Position numbers and translations under genes: made by a program
Notes under the pieces: model-generated
The model's database searches: none
What the model was told of the DNA's origin: nothing
Seen by the model: the letters and a program-made list of their open reading frames with translations, nothing else
From: Corynebacterium sp. TAE3-ERU16
GTDB taxonomy: Bacteria > Actinomycetota > Actinomycetes > Mycobacteriales > Mycobacteriaceae
Reading direction: 5' to 3'
NCBI RefSeq assembly: GCF_019209935.1
Contig: NZ_JAHUTN010000002.1
Span: 124,001-188,000, forward strand
DNA length: 64,000 nucleotides
Part shown: in pieces, positions 19,129-28,754 of the stretch
Layout: each line of letters starts with the position of its first letter
Numbering within the stretch: position 1 is the first letter of the stretch

Positions 19129-20352
19129 ATGGCATTACAAGGCATCGTCCCCATCACCATCGCCCTGACAGAGGGCGACTTCCACACCCTGTGGGCCCCG
19201 AAGTGGAGGGAGCACGGGCAGGAGTGGCAGGCGTTCCTCGGAAACGGGGATGATGTCTACCTCTTCCGGTCCACGGGCGAACTGCTCGCATTCATCGAAT
19301 CCGATGCCCGCCACGACCTGCGCGACCACCCGAAGTGGCAGGCGTTCCAGCACGGGGATGCGGCCAGGGTCGTCCCCGGCAAGCGGGACTACTGCGATGT
19401 GATCGGCGTCCCGGAACTGCTCGCGGGCCGGCCGAGCCACGAGAACGTCACCGGTGCAGCGCGCGCACTCGCCGTCGCACGTTCCCTCGGCGACGTCATC
19501 GACTCCACCACGATCGGCTCCTTCTTCTCCTCCTACTCCGTGCTCGCCAACGTCGAGCGCGGCGCCGACCACTACGCGGTCGAGAACGGGGAGTCGGAGT
19601 GGTCCGCCGTCGGACGGGCGGTGCTGTCCAACTGGGACCGGGTCGTCGACGAACTAGACCAGTGCTACGTCATCCCGGAACAGGACGCCGCGGCCGTCGA
19701 GGCCGCGCAGAAGAATATCGACGCCGCCGTCGAGGCCCGTGAGCAGGCCCGTATCGAGAAGGAGAAGGCCGCCGAGGAGGCGGCTTCGCAGATAGACCCC
19801 TATGACGTGTCGCTGTGGGGTACCGCAGGCATCGACCCGGTGAAGATCGCCATCGAGGGCCGCACCCTCTACACCCTGCGCACCTACGTGGACGGCCAAC
19901 CGGTGTTCCTCGGACACTTCGGCCAGATCTACACCTTCAACAACCGTCGGGCGATGCTCCGCTGGCTGGCGGAACACGATGAACATGATCTGGCTGCCAC
20001 GGCCACCTGGTCGGAGATCATGGACGGCATCAACGGCGGGACGCTCGAGGTCCTCGCCCACCCGGACAACACCTACGTATTCACCGGGCTGACCGAGGAC
20101 ATCACCAGGGGTCCGAAGGAAGTCGACACCGAGCAGATGCGACAGGCCTACGAGCTGCTCGCCGATGCCGCCGACTGGGCCCGCGACGACGCCGTGAACT
20201 CCGTTCTGGTGGCCAACCCGGCACTGCAGGAGTACATCGCCTACATGCTCGGCGGTTCCTCCGGGTACTCCCCGTCAGCGCCCTACACCGCGGAAGCGGA
20301 GGGCTGGCGCCAGCTGGAGAACGGGCTGATCGGCCGCTTCAGCCGGTTCTGA
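19129..20352 (+). CDS. Conserved hypothetical protein with internal duplication
   Basis: Unrecognised soluble protein of 407 residues. It is built from two similar halves joined by a charged, alanine-rich helix (about 190-225). In each half a strand pair is followed by a hydrophobic helix and an HDL motif: first half DVYLFRSTGELLAFIESDARHDL near 42-65, second half QIYTFNNRRAMLRWLAEHDEHDL near 265-288. This suggests an ancient tandem duplication. It has no signal peptide, membrane segment or catalytic motif. The gene is monocistronic, with its own leaderless promoter and a strong terminator, and is followed by convergent add. I believe orthologues are common in corynebacteria, but this is memory. 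Confidence 0.8.
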   Translation: MALQGIVPITIALTEGDFHTLWAPKWREHGQEWQAFLGNGDDVYLFRSTGELLAFIESDARHDLRDHPKWQAFQHGDAARVVPGKRDYCDVIGVPELLAGRPSHENVTGAARALAVARSLGDVIDSTTIGSFFSSYSVLANVERGADHYAVENGESEWSAVGRAVLSNWDRVVDELDQCYVIPEQDAAAVEAAQKNIDAAVEAREQARIEKEKAAEEAASQIDPYDVSLWGTAGIDPVKIAIEGRTLYTLRTYVDGQPVFLGHFGQIYTFNNRRAMLRWLAEHDEHDLAATATWSEIMDGINGGTLEVLAHPDNTYVFTGLTEDITRGPKEVDTEQMRQAYELLADAADWARDDAVNSVLVANPALQEYIAYMLGGSSGYSPSAPYTAEAEGWRQLENGLIGRFSRF

Positions 20353-20368
20353 TCCCACCACGACGACG

Positions 20369-20400
20369 AAGGCCCCGCCCCGGTACCGGGGTGGGGCCTT
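20369..20400. terminator. Strong bidirectional terminator
   Basis: AAGGCCCCGCCCCGGT (20369-20384) is followed at once by its complement (20385-20400) with one G-T wobble, ending CCTTTCC. It sits between convergent genes. Confidence 0.85.
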
Positions 20401-20426
20401 TCCGCATCCGAGGGAACGGTCCCGGT

Positions 20427-21725
20427 TCAGTCGCGGGGTCTCAGATCATCCGGATCGATGCCCAGTTCGGCGAGGAGCTGCGGGTCTATCCCGGCGAGGT
20501 CCTCCTCCGGGAGATCGAACGACGCACCCGGGTCCCGGTCCCCGTCCACGGTCCCGGAGCCGGTGGTTCCGCCGGTTCCGTTCTCCGCAAGTTCTTCCCA
20601 GCCCGGCACGATGAGCGTGGACATGATCTCCCTGCGCTCCGGCTCGGGGATGAACGCACCACTGATCGCGGTCGCGGTGAGCTCGAACAATTCACCGACC
20701 CCGTACCCGAATGTGTCGACGAGCAGCATCATCTCGTCAGTCATCGTCGTACCGGACATCAGACGGTTGTCGGTGTTCACGGTGCAGGCGAACCCGAGCT
20801 GCTGGAGCAGCGGCAGGGGATGGTCGACGAGATCGTCCACCACGCCCGTCTGCAGGTTGGAGCTGGGTGCGAGTTCGAGGATGATCTGCCGGTCGCGGAC
20901 GAAGGCCGACACCCGACCGGGTTCGATGCCGGTGTCGAGGTCGGCGGTGAAGTCCTCGTACAGTCGCGCACCGTGGCCGATCCGCCAGGTCCCCTCTCTC
21001 ACGGCGCCCTCGAGCGAGTCGATACCGGCGGCTTCACCTGCGTGGATGGTGAATGGGACGAGTTCTCGGCGCAGTGTCGCGAACGCCCCCGCGCAGCAGC
21101 TCGGCGGGAATCCGTCCTCCGCCCCGGCGATGTCGAAACCGACGACGTACCCGCGGTGCTCCCGTTCCGCACCGTTCCGGTAGTCCACCAGCAGATCGGC
21201 GATCTCCTGCGCCCGGTCGGCGTGCCGCATCGCGCAGAGGATGATCCGCGCCCGGATGGTGCGGCCGGCCAGCGCCGCGGTCTTCTCCCCCTCGATGATC
21301 CCCTCGACGACGGCGTCCACGATGGCCCCGAGCCCCAGTCCCCGCTCCTGGTGCTGCTCCGGCGCGAAACGCAGCTCGGCGTACACGACCCCGTCCTCGG
21401 CGAGATCCTCGACGGCTTCCCGCGCCACCCGGTGGAGTGCCGGGATGGTCTGCATGACCGCGCAGGTGTGCGCGAAGGTCTCCAGGTACTTCTCGAGGGA
21501 TCCCGAATCGGCGGCGTCGACGAACCATCTGCCCAGTTCATCGGGGTCGGTCGCGGGGAGCGCGTCGTAGCCGCACCCGGTCGCCAGATCGATCACCGTA
21601 CGGGGACGGAGTCCCCCGTCGAGGTGATCGTGGAGGACGACCTTCGGCAGGGTGGCGACGGTCCCGCGGGTGAGGCTCTTGTGTTCCGGGGTGTAGTCCG
21701 GTGTCTGCCTGCTGCTGATGTCCAT
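20427..21725 (-). CDS. add: Adenosine deaminase
   Basis: Hydrolytically deaminates adenosine or deoxyadenosine to the inosine forms in purine salvage. The 432-residue TIM-barrel protein has the zinc ligands in VVLHDHLDGGLRP, the catalytic FTIHAGEAAG, RIGHGARL, the PSSNLQTG loop and NTDNRLMSGT. The C-terminal 60 residues (after WEELAEN) form an acidic, glycine-rich tail that most bacterial Add proteins lack. The ATG at 21725 lies 7 nt after TAGATT, so the transcript is probably leaderless. It faces the D,D-carboxypeptidase gene, with the two promoters back to back in about 100 bp. Confidence 0.93.
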   Translation of the reverse strand: MDISSRQTPDYTPEHKSLTRGTVATLPKVVLHDHLDGGLRPRTVIDLATGCGYDALPATDPDELGRWFVDAADSGSLEKYLETFAHTCAVMQTIPALHRVAREAVEDLAEDGVVYAELRFAPEQHQERGLGLGAIVDAVVEGIIEGEKTAALAGRTIRARIILCAMRHADRAQEIADLLVDYRNGAEREHRGYVVGFDIAGAEDGFPPSCCAGAFATLRRELVPFTIHAGEAAGIDSLEGAVREGTWRIGHGARLYEDFTADLDTGIEPGRVSAFVRDRQIILELAPSSNLQTGVVDDLVDHPLPLLQQLGFACTVNTDNRLMSGTTMTDEMMLLVDTFGYGVGELFELTATAISGAFIPEPERREIMSTLIVPGWEELAENGTGGTTGSGTVDGDRDPGASFDLPEEDLAGIDPQLLAELGIDPDDLRPRD

Positions 21726-21732
21726 GGACCAC

Positions 21733-21738
21733 AATCTA
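21733..21738 (-). promoter_or_regulatory. -10 box of leaderless add promoter
   Basis: TAGATT on the minus strand, 7 nt before the add ATG. Confidence 0.5.
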
Positions 21739-21818
21739 CCTTCGGATCCCCTCCGGAGAGATCGTGGTGCCGGTGCCCGGCCACGGTGGGTCACCCCGTC
21801 CCGGCACCTCACCCGCAG

Positions 21819-21824
21819 TAGTCT
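21819..21824 (+). promoter_or_regulatory. -10 box of leaderless D,D-carboxypeptidase promoter
   Basis: TAGTCT, 8 nt before the ATG at 21833. Confidence 0.45.
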
Positions 21825-21832
21825 GGGCAACC

Positions 21833-23152
21833 ATGAGAAGACGTCTCCTCGGTGCAGTCACAGCGACGGCACTGCTCTCCGCCTCCCCGTTCACAGCGGC
21901 CGCGGAACAACCGGACACCGCCACCCTGACTGTCACGACCACACCACCCCAGACCGCGCTGTCGGGACGACCCTCCGCCCCACTGACTGACGGCTGCCCC
22001 TGGGCCACCACGCCCGCGGAGCCGGTCGACGCCTCGGAGATACCGACCGACGGACGACCCGTGCCGCCACCGCTACCCGTCGCGGCGACGCCGGCGGGCG
22101 GGCCGGCGATGGCCGAATGCGGTGTGTCCGCGGCGCCCGGGTTCCTCGTCCCGGAGGAGCAGACGGCGACCGCCTGGATCGTCTTCGACCTCGACACCGG
22201 CGACGTCATCGCCGCCAAGGACCCGCACGGCAGATACCGGCCCGCGTCAATCATCAAGGCTCTGCTCGCGCTGGTGACGCTCGAGCATCTGCCCCTCGAC
22301 CGGGAGGTCGTCGCGACACACGACTCCGCGGACATGGAGGGCTCACGCGTCGGGCTGGTCGAGGACGGCCGCTACACGGTGGAACAGCTGCTGCAGGGCC
22401 TGCTCATGGCCTCGGGCAACGATGCCGCTCACGCACTGGCGCAGGAGCTCGGTGGCGACCAGCGGACCCTGGAGCTGGTCAACGCGAAAGCACGGGAACT
22501 GGGCACCCAGGACACCCGCGTCGCCGACTACACCGGTCTCGACGGGCCGGGGATGTCCACCTCGCCGTTCGACCTCGCCCTGATCTACCGGGAGGCGTGG
22601 AGAAACCCGGTGTTCGCCCGTATCGTCGACACCGATTTCGTGGACTTCCCCGGCGGGCCGGAGAACGAGGGATTCCAGGTCTGGAACGACAACCATCTGC
22701 TGCTCAACGATCCGGACGGCATCGGCGGGAAGACCGGTTTCACCGACGACGCCCGGCACACGTTCGTCGGTGCCAAGGACGTCGACGGGCGCCGTCTGGC
22801 GGCGATCGTCCTGGACACGACCGTCGACAGGGGCCGGCCGTGGGAGCAGGCGAGACGCCTCCTCGACGCGGCGTACGCGGTCCCGCGGGGCACCGGCATC
22901 GGATCGGTGGAGAAGCTCCCGGTGGTCTCCGCCGCCCCGTCCCCGTCGGTGACGGCGGCCGGCTCCCCGACCGTGACCACACCGACCAGAACCGGCGGGG
23001 ACGGCGTTTCCGGGGCCTCCGGGACGCGGTCGCACGCGTGGGGCCCCGCGGCGATCACCACCGGAGTGCTGTTCCTCGTGGTTCTCATCGCCGGGATCGC
23101 CCTCAACCGGAGACTGGCGGAGCGGCGCCGCGCCCGGCAGCGACGTCGGTAG
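21833..23152 (+). CDS. D-alanyl-D-alanine carboxypeptidase (S11, DacA/PBP5-like)
   Basis: Removes the terminal D-Ala from peptidoglycan pentapeptides outside the membrane. The 439-residue precursor starts with a signal peptide (RRRLLGAVTATALLSAS to AAA), then a proline/threonine-rich linker of about 90 residues, then an S11 penicillin-binding domain with all three motifs: SIIK (in PASIIKALL), SGN (in MASGNDAAHAL) and KTG (in IGGKTGFTDDARHTF). A C-terminal membrane helix (ITTGVLFLVVLIAGIAL) followed by an arginine-rich tail anchors it with the catalytic domain outside. The start is fixed by the signal peptide and the -10 box 8 nt upstream. Confidence 0.92.
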   Translation: MRRRLLGAVTATALLSASPFTAAAEQPDTATLTVTTTPPQTALSGRPSAPLTDGCPWATTPAEPVDASEIPTDGRPVPPPLPVAATPAGGPAMAECGVSAAPGFLVPEEQTATAWIVFDLDTGDVIAAKDPHGRYRPASIIKALLALVTLEHLPLDREVVATHDSADMEGSRVGLVEDGRYTVEQLLQGLLMASGNDAAHALAQELGGDQRTLELVNAKARELGTQDTRVADYTGLDGPGMSTSPFDLALIYREAWRNPVFARIVDTDFVDFPGGPENEGFQVWNDNHLLLNDPDGIGGKTGFTDDARHTFVGAKDVDGRRLAAIVLDTTVDRGRPWEQARRLLDAAYAVPRGTGIGSVEKLPVVSAAPSPSVTAAGSPTVTTPTRTGGDGVSGASGTRSHAWGPAAITTGVLFLVVLIAGIALNRRLAERRRARQRRR

Positions 23153-23230
23153 CCCGTGAAAAAGGGGCTTGGCGTGCCGGAATACACACACCACGCCCCG
23201 GGGACCGGAGGAGACGGGGAAGGCCTGCGC

Positions 23231-24313
23231 CTACTTCCCGACCATCTTCCGGGCGACCGCGATCCCGGCCGCACCGATCGCGGCACCGGTACCGACCAGC
23301 ATCGCGGAGGCCTTCGGATCGGGAACCGGGTCGACGTCATTGCGGACCCGGATCACGGCGGGCTCGGGAACAGGTGTATGGGTCTGCTCGAGGGATTCCT
23401 CCGTCGTCGCCGCCCACGCGGAACTGTAGAGCAGGATCCGCCAGACGAAGTACAGCAGGACCATCACGCCGATGATCGGACCGAAGGTTGCACCCGCCGG
23501 ATTGTCGAGCGCCTTGGAGAAGAAAACGGTACCGATCTGCTTGAAGATCTCGAAGGCGACGGCGCCCAGGATCGCGCCCTTGACCGCAGCGGCCCTGGGA
23601 ACGTGGGTCCGCGGAAGGTAGCGGAGCAGCCCCACGAACACGATGAAGTTCACCAGCAGTCCGATGACGAGGGTCAGCGCGAACACGATGTACGTGATAC
23701 CCGGGATGTGGTCCAGGCTCAGTTTCTCGAGGAGAATCGCCGTCAGGCTCGAGGAACCCGCCGCCGTGACACCGAACGCGACGATCAGCGCGAACAGCAG
23801 CGCGATCAGCCCGATGAGATCCCGGAGTTTCCGGATGGCGAAGTTCCCCTCGGTCGGGTCGGCCTTCCACATCATGGAAACGCCGTACCGGAGGTGGTTC
23901 ATCCAGTTCAGCCCCGACCACAGTGCGGTCAGACCACCGATACCGGCGACCGTCGAACGCTGCTCGATCGCGGTGTCGAGGATCTTATTCACCGGCTCCG
24001 ACAGGTCACCTGATATCGAGCTGTTGATCCGGTCCTGGACCTCGATCACCGCGGTGGGGTGGTTGGCGAGAGCGAAACCGACCGCGGCGAACACGAGCAT
24101 GAGGATGGGGAACATCGACAGCACCGAGAAGTACGTGATGCCTGCGGCGTACTGGTTTCCCCCCATCGAGCCGTACCGCTCCTGCATGCGCATCACGTGG
24201 TCGAACCACGCCCACTTCTCGCGGTACCTGTCCACCACGCCTGGATCGTCCTGGGTCACCCGCTCAATGCCGAACTCATCGGTTTTCTTCGGCGCGGTCT
24301 TCGTTGATGCCAC
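23231..24313 (-). CDS. YihY/virulence factor BrkB family membrane protein
   Basis: Integral membrane protein of the YihY/BrkB family, once thought to be ribonuclease BN; the actual function is unsettled. The 360-residue product has six hydrophobic helices: GITYFSVLSMFPILMLVFAA, the VAGIGGLTALWSGLNWMN region, LIGLIALLFALIVAFGV, ITYIVFALTLVIGLLVNFIV, GAILGAVAFEIF and FGPIIGVMVLLYFVWRILLY. The YFSVLSMFP sequence in the first helix is typical of the family. The N-terminal 60 and C-terminal 60 residues are hydrophilic, and the end carries a short glycine/alanine helix. Start: GTG 24313, with AGAAGG 13 nt upstream; no ATG fits the conserved N-terminus. It is convergent with the D,D-carboxypeptidase gene. 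Confidence 0.88.
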   Translation of the reverse strand: MASTKTAPKKTDEFGIERVTQDDPGVVDRYREKWAWFDHVMRMQERYGSMGGNQYAAGITYFSVLSMFPILMLVFAAVGFALANHPTAVIEVQDRINSSISGDLSEPVNKILDTAIEQRSTVAGIGGLTALWSGLNWMNHLRYGVSMMWKADPTEGNFAIRKLRDLIGLIALLFALIVAFGVTAAGSSSLTAILLEKLSLDHIPGITYIVFALTLVIGLLVNFIVFVGLLRYLPRTHVPRAAAVKGAILGAVAFEIFKQIGTVFFSKALDNPAGATFGPIIGVMVLLYFVWRILLYSSAWAATTEESLEQTHTPVPEPAVIRVRNDVDPVPDPKASAMLVGTGAAIGAAGIAVARKMVGK

Positions 24314-24429
24314 AGTCGTGTCGGTCCTTCTGGGTCGGTGAAAAAGATCATCTGAGAAACAGCAGGTGCCTTCAGAGTAGGCATAGTAGGCGACAAGGCG
24401 GCAATCAGCACAGCCACATTCCCCGGGCG

Positions 24430-25410
24430 GTCGAAGCCGTCCACCCGGTCCGGGGCCGCCCCCGCCGTCATCCGCCGACACCGGGGGCCGTCCCGGACGA
24501 CAACGACGCCCGGAGCCACCGCCCTTGTCGTCGACCGACCACACCGCCCCCTCACCGACCACACGGTGCACGTCACCGGCGCCACGGCGAATGCACAGGT
24601 CACCGTCGTTCCGGTGACGTTCCCCACCCTCGACGTGGAGATCCATCCCCTCCCAGGCGTCGCTCGGTGACACCGTGATTCCACGGTCCACTACCGGACG
24701 GCCGGAGGGAATCCCCGGGCAACGGTGTCCGTACCGGTACCGCCACCACCGACGGGTACGGGACCGCAGTCCCGCCCCGTCGACCCCGCGGGCCCGACGA
24801 GTTCATCTTCACAGCCTTCGCACCGAGCGCACCGGGACGGACGAGCACCACCGCAGTGCGGCGGATCCCGAGGCCGTCCGCATCTCGGTCGAGACCCCGG
24901 GGTGCCCCCTCCCCAACCACGCTCAGCCGCACCCTCCCCGCCGGGGGAGACACCTTCGCGGCCGGTGAAGACGCGGAGTCCACCGCCACCGTCGACACCG
25001 ACGGGGCCCGGGTCGAAGATACGGTTTCGTTCTACAGCGGCGACGTCCTCCCGGACACCGCGGAACCCGACCCCGACATGAAGGCCACGGCTCTCCGGCA
25101 CACGTTCACCACGCCGGGCAAGGTCACCGTTCACGCGGTGTCCAGCGGCAGGGAGGTCCGTACCGGTGACGTCACCACCGCGACCTACACCTACGCTCCA
25201 GCCTCCGGTACTCACCGTGGCACCCCGCGACATCGTGGTCCCCGCCCCGGCGGGGGAGACGGCGCCTCCGCCGATGGGGTCGGGGCGGTGCTGCAGAAAC
25301 TGTCCGGTTCTCTCGGAAACACCTCATTCACAGACTTCTTCAGCGGTATCATCAGTGCGATCCGGGCCTTATCCACCGGTTTCGGGAAGCGCCGATTCTC
25401 TCTTCCCTGA
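24430..25410 (+). pseudogene. Probable decayed surface/secreted protein gene
   Basis: About 1 kb without an intact gene. Short protein-like pieces occur in different plus-strand frames: one ending near 24670 with LTDHTVHVTGATANAQVTVV, one around 24790-24850 reading DEFIFTAFAPSAPG, and one from about 24940 to 25410 with AGGDTFAAGEDAESTATV, HTFTTPGKVTVHAVSSGR and a C-terminal FTDFFSGIISAIRAL. The first and last look like pieces of Ig-like beta domains of secreted proteins, and the frame changes suggest several indels. No start codon with ribosome site precedes them. The alternative is an intact short gene at 24856-25410 (184 aa), but its N-terminal half is arginine/proline-rich and looks non-coding. 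Confidence 0.35.
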
Positions 25411-25479
25411 GCGTGGGGTCCGTTCGCGGTACCCTGCCGGACCCGACGTCCGTTCGCGGCCGGACCCCGGGGCGCGACG

Positions 25480-25485
25480 TACACT
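25480..25485 (+). promoter_or_regulatory. -10 box of leaderless LD-carboxypeptidase promoter
   Basis: TACACT, 7 nt before the ATG at 25493. Confidence 0.5.
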
Positions 25486-25492
25486 GCTCTCC

Positions 25493-26482
25493 ATGAGGAT
25501 CGCCGTGCTCTCCCCCGCGTTCGCCGTACCTGCCGTGTTCCCGGGGATACACGAGCAGGCCATGAGGCGGATGCGGGAACTCGGATGGGACCCCGTCGAG
25601 TATCCGACGACGAGACAGCTCGGTGCGGCCCCCGCAGCCCGGGCGGCCGACATCCACGCCGCGTTCACCGATCCCTCGATCGACGCGGTCTTCGCCACCA
25701 TCGGCGGAAACGACCAGATCACCGTGATTCCGCATCTCGACGCCGATCTGATCGCGGCACGCCCGAAACAGTTCTTCGGATACAGCGACAACACCAACCT
25801 GCACAATTTCCTCTATACCCTGGGCATCCCCAGCATCTACGGAGGTTCCACGCAGGTGCACCTCGGGTCGGGCACCGGCATTGACGACGCCCACCTCCGC
25901 ACCCTGCGCGCCGCTCTCGCCGGGGACAGCATCGAACTGACCGCACCCTCGTGGGGCGCGAGTGTAGGGATAAGCTGGGAGGATCCCCGGTCGCTCACCG
26001 AGGACGGCCCCCGCCACACCCCGATCCCGTGGCAGTGGTCCGGCCCTGCGGAACGCGTCAGCGGCCGCACCTGGGGTGGGTGCATTGAGGTGCTCAACCA
26101 GATCGCCATCGCCGGACGACTGCCCGAACGTATCGACGGCGCGGTGCTCCTGCTCGAGGCGTGCGAAGATCTCACCCCCGCCGGGCGCATCAATGACATC
26201 GTGCGGGCGTTCGGCGAACGCGGTTTCCTGCAGCAGGCGGCGGGCGTCCTCGTTGCTGCGCCGCCCACCACCAATCTCGAGGGGCGCACCCTGGACCCGG
26301 ACACCTGGCGCGACACCGTGCTCGGCACCATTGACCACTATGCCCCGCACGCGGTGTGCTGCTTCGGGGTTCCTTTCGGCCACACCCTGCCACAACTGGT
26401 CGTACCCTACGGAGGGCGTGTCACCCTCGACGGGCGACAACAGCGCATCTGGGCTCACTACGAGGTCACCGGACGCTGCTGA
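25493..26482 (+). CDS. S66 family LD-carboxypeptidase (MccF-like)
   Basis: Serine carboxypeptidase of family S66, which includes LD-carboxypeptidases of murein recycling and MccF, the enzyme giving immunity to the peptide-nucleotide antibiotic microcin C. The 329-residue protein shows the nucleophile elbow as FGYSDNTNLHN, the catalytic glutamate in AVLLLEACEDLTPAGR and the catalytic histidine in VPFGHTLPQLVVPYGG. There is no signal peptide, so it acts in the cytoplasm. The long central insertion (SWEDPRSLTEDGPRHTP to GGCIEVL) is more like MccF than LdcA, so self-protection or detoxification is as likely as wall recycling. Monocistronic with a convergent terminator before trpS. Confidence 0.88.
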   Translation: MRIAVLSPAFAVPAVFPGIHEQAMRRMRELGWDPVEYPTTRQLGAAPAARAADIHAAFTDPSIDAVFATIGGNDQITVIPHLDADLIAARPKQFFGYSDNTNLHNFLYTLGIPSIYGGSTQVHLGSGTGIDDAHLRTLRAALAGDSIELTAPSWGASVGISWEDPRSLTEDGPRHTPIPWQWSGPAERVSGRTWGGCIEVLNQIAIAGRLPERIDGAVLLLEACEDLTPAGRINDIVRAFGERGFLQQAAGVLVAAPPTTNLEGRTLDPDTWRDTVLGTIDHYAPHAVCCFGVPFGHTLPQLVVPYGGRVTLDGRQQRIWAHYEVTGRC

Positions 26483-26499
26483 CCCCCCACAACGCGCGC

Positions 26500-26532
26500 G
26501 ACGGCCGCGAACCTCCGGGAGGCGCGGCCGTC
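26500..26532. terminator. Bidirectional terminator
   Basis: GACGGCCGCG (26500-26509) pairs perfectly with 26523-26532; three further inner pairs (CCT/AGG) extend the stem. It lies between the convergent S66 peptidase and trpS genes. Confidence 0.7.
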
Positions 26533-26557
26533 GATACGCTGACGCGGGGATGCTGCG

Positions 26558-27631
<1,074 letters not shown>

Positions 27632-27741
27632 TCAACGGAAGGTGCCGGTCGGCGTTCCCCGCGTGTCGACACTCGCCCGGATCCGGTCCTCCCCCGGTTT
27701 CCCGCCCGCCGCGCGGGGTCGGCACCGGCCGGGGCGAACCG

Positions 27742-28350
27742 TCAGTCCGCCGTCACCCCGGGGCTGAGGCGGCGACGCAGGGAGGTGGTGAACCTCTGCG
27801 AGAGCTTGAATGACTGGGTCGGCAGTTGTCCGCTGGCGGGGATGACGAGGAACATCATCTGCCGTACGTAGCTGTACTCCTCGACGGTGAAGGTCACGGT
27901 CGCGCGACCCGGGGAAGTGGCCGCGTAGTCGATCCGGTACCGGTCGAGCCCGGTCCCGACGATGTCGCTGAGCTCGTACCAGATGCTCTCGTCACTCTCA
28001 CCGACCCGATCCAGTTTGATCCCCGACTTCCGGAGAACGTCAGCGGATTCCTCGGCCGCCTCGGACACCTCGTCGAACGTGAGGGACGTCTCCTCGGAGA
28101 ACTCCACCAGCTCGTACTTCTTCGCCAGGGACATGAATGTGGTTCCCTCGAACCGGTCATCGACCCCTTCTGCAGGGATGGTCGCCTCATAGGCGGTTCT
28201 CGCCTTCAGGGCCATACCCCCGAAGACGGCGGCCACCAACAGTGCCATCACGATGTCGCCGTCCTTCAGACAGAGCAGGACGAAGATCGCCCCGATCCCG
28301 GAGACACCGTAGAAAACCCACTTCAATACCTGATTGATGGCCTGATTCAT
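27742..28350 (-). CDS. Hypothetical membrane-anchored protein, 202 aa
   Basis: I do not recognise this protein. It begins with two adjacent hydrophobic helices (WVFYGVSGIGAIFVLLCL and VMALLVAAVFGGMAL), separated by the short acidic turn KDGDI, so both ends should face the same side. The remaining 150 residues are soluble and acidic, with a possible helical stretch (TFDEVSEAAEESADVLRKSG) and then beta-rich sequence ending in a basic tail. The ATG at 28350 has GAGGATC upstream. It precedes trpS on the same strand with a 140-bp gap; trpS has its own promoter, so no operon is claimed. Confidence 0.65.
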   Translation of the reverse strand: MNQAINQVLKWVFYGVSGIGAIFVLLCLKDGDIVMALLVAAVFGGMALKARTAYEATIPAEGVDDRFEGTTFMSLAKKYELVEFSEETSLTFDEVSEAAEESADVLRKSGIKLDRVGESDESIWYELSDIVGTGLDRYRIDYAATSPGRATVTFTVEEYSYVRQMMFLVIPASGQLPTQSFKLSQRFTTSLRRRLSPGVTAD

Positions 28351-28425
28351 GACGATCCTCAGCGGGGAATTCCCCTGTCTGTGCTGCGCGGATCCACGGA
28401 AGGGCGGGGACACGCTCCCGGCGAG

Positions 28426-28435
28426 CCCCCCCCCC
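28426..28435. repeat. Run of ten cytosines
   Basis: C10 homopolymer in the 404-bp gap between the 202-aa membrane protein gene and the chelatase H gene. Such runs are slippage-prone. It lies in the 5' region of the minus-strand gene. Confidence 0.6.
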
Positions 28436-28617
28436 ACGGGGAACACCGGGAGACGGACCGAAAAACGCCCGACCGGCGGATTATGGTTCGTCACCGAGTC
28501 AACGCCGATTCCCCGGGACCGACAATCGGGTGGCCCCGATCAGGTTCGCCTGTAGGAGTTCTCAAGCCATTTCTCACCAGCACTTTCCGACATCCGCCGG
28601 GCCGGTCCTTACTCATC

Positions 28618-28711
28618 GACGGTATCCACCGGAGCACCATCCACCGGCTCCCGCGGGATCCTGAACTGCAGCTCATGCCCGCGGCTCCGGAGCATTACAG
28701 TGGATACCGTC
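28618..28711. repeat. Nested inverted repeats upstream of the chelatase H gene
   Basis: Outer arms GACGGTATCCAC (28618-28629) and its exact complement (28700-28711); next CCGGAGC (28629-28635) with GCTCCGG (28684-28690); innermost CCGCGGG (28651-28657) with CCCGCGG (28678-28684). Together they can fold into one long, interrupted hairpin of about 94 nt. The -10-like TACAGT of the H gene lies in the right arm. I see no cobalamin riboswitch consensus here. The rest of the 28351-28754 gap shows only the C10 run. Confidence 0.55.
28696..28701 (+). promoter_or_regulatory. Possible -10 box of the chelatase H gene
   Basis: TACAGT, 53 nt before the ATG at 28755, within the right arm of the nested inverted repeat. 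Confidence 0.35.
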
Positions 28712-28754
28712 CTCCCGTCCCGACCTCGTCCCCGCCCACGGAGCCGCACCACAC

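Noticed and set aside
23164..23199. Hairpin GGCGTG/CACGCC between the D,D-carboxypeptidase and yihY genes as terminator
   Set aside because: Only six paired bases with a 15-nt loop and no T-run; too weak to call.
28500..28754. Cobalamin riboswitch upstream of the chelatase H gene
   Set aside because: The B12-box and the conserved core sequences were not found on either strand; only inverted repeats are seen.
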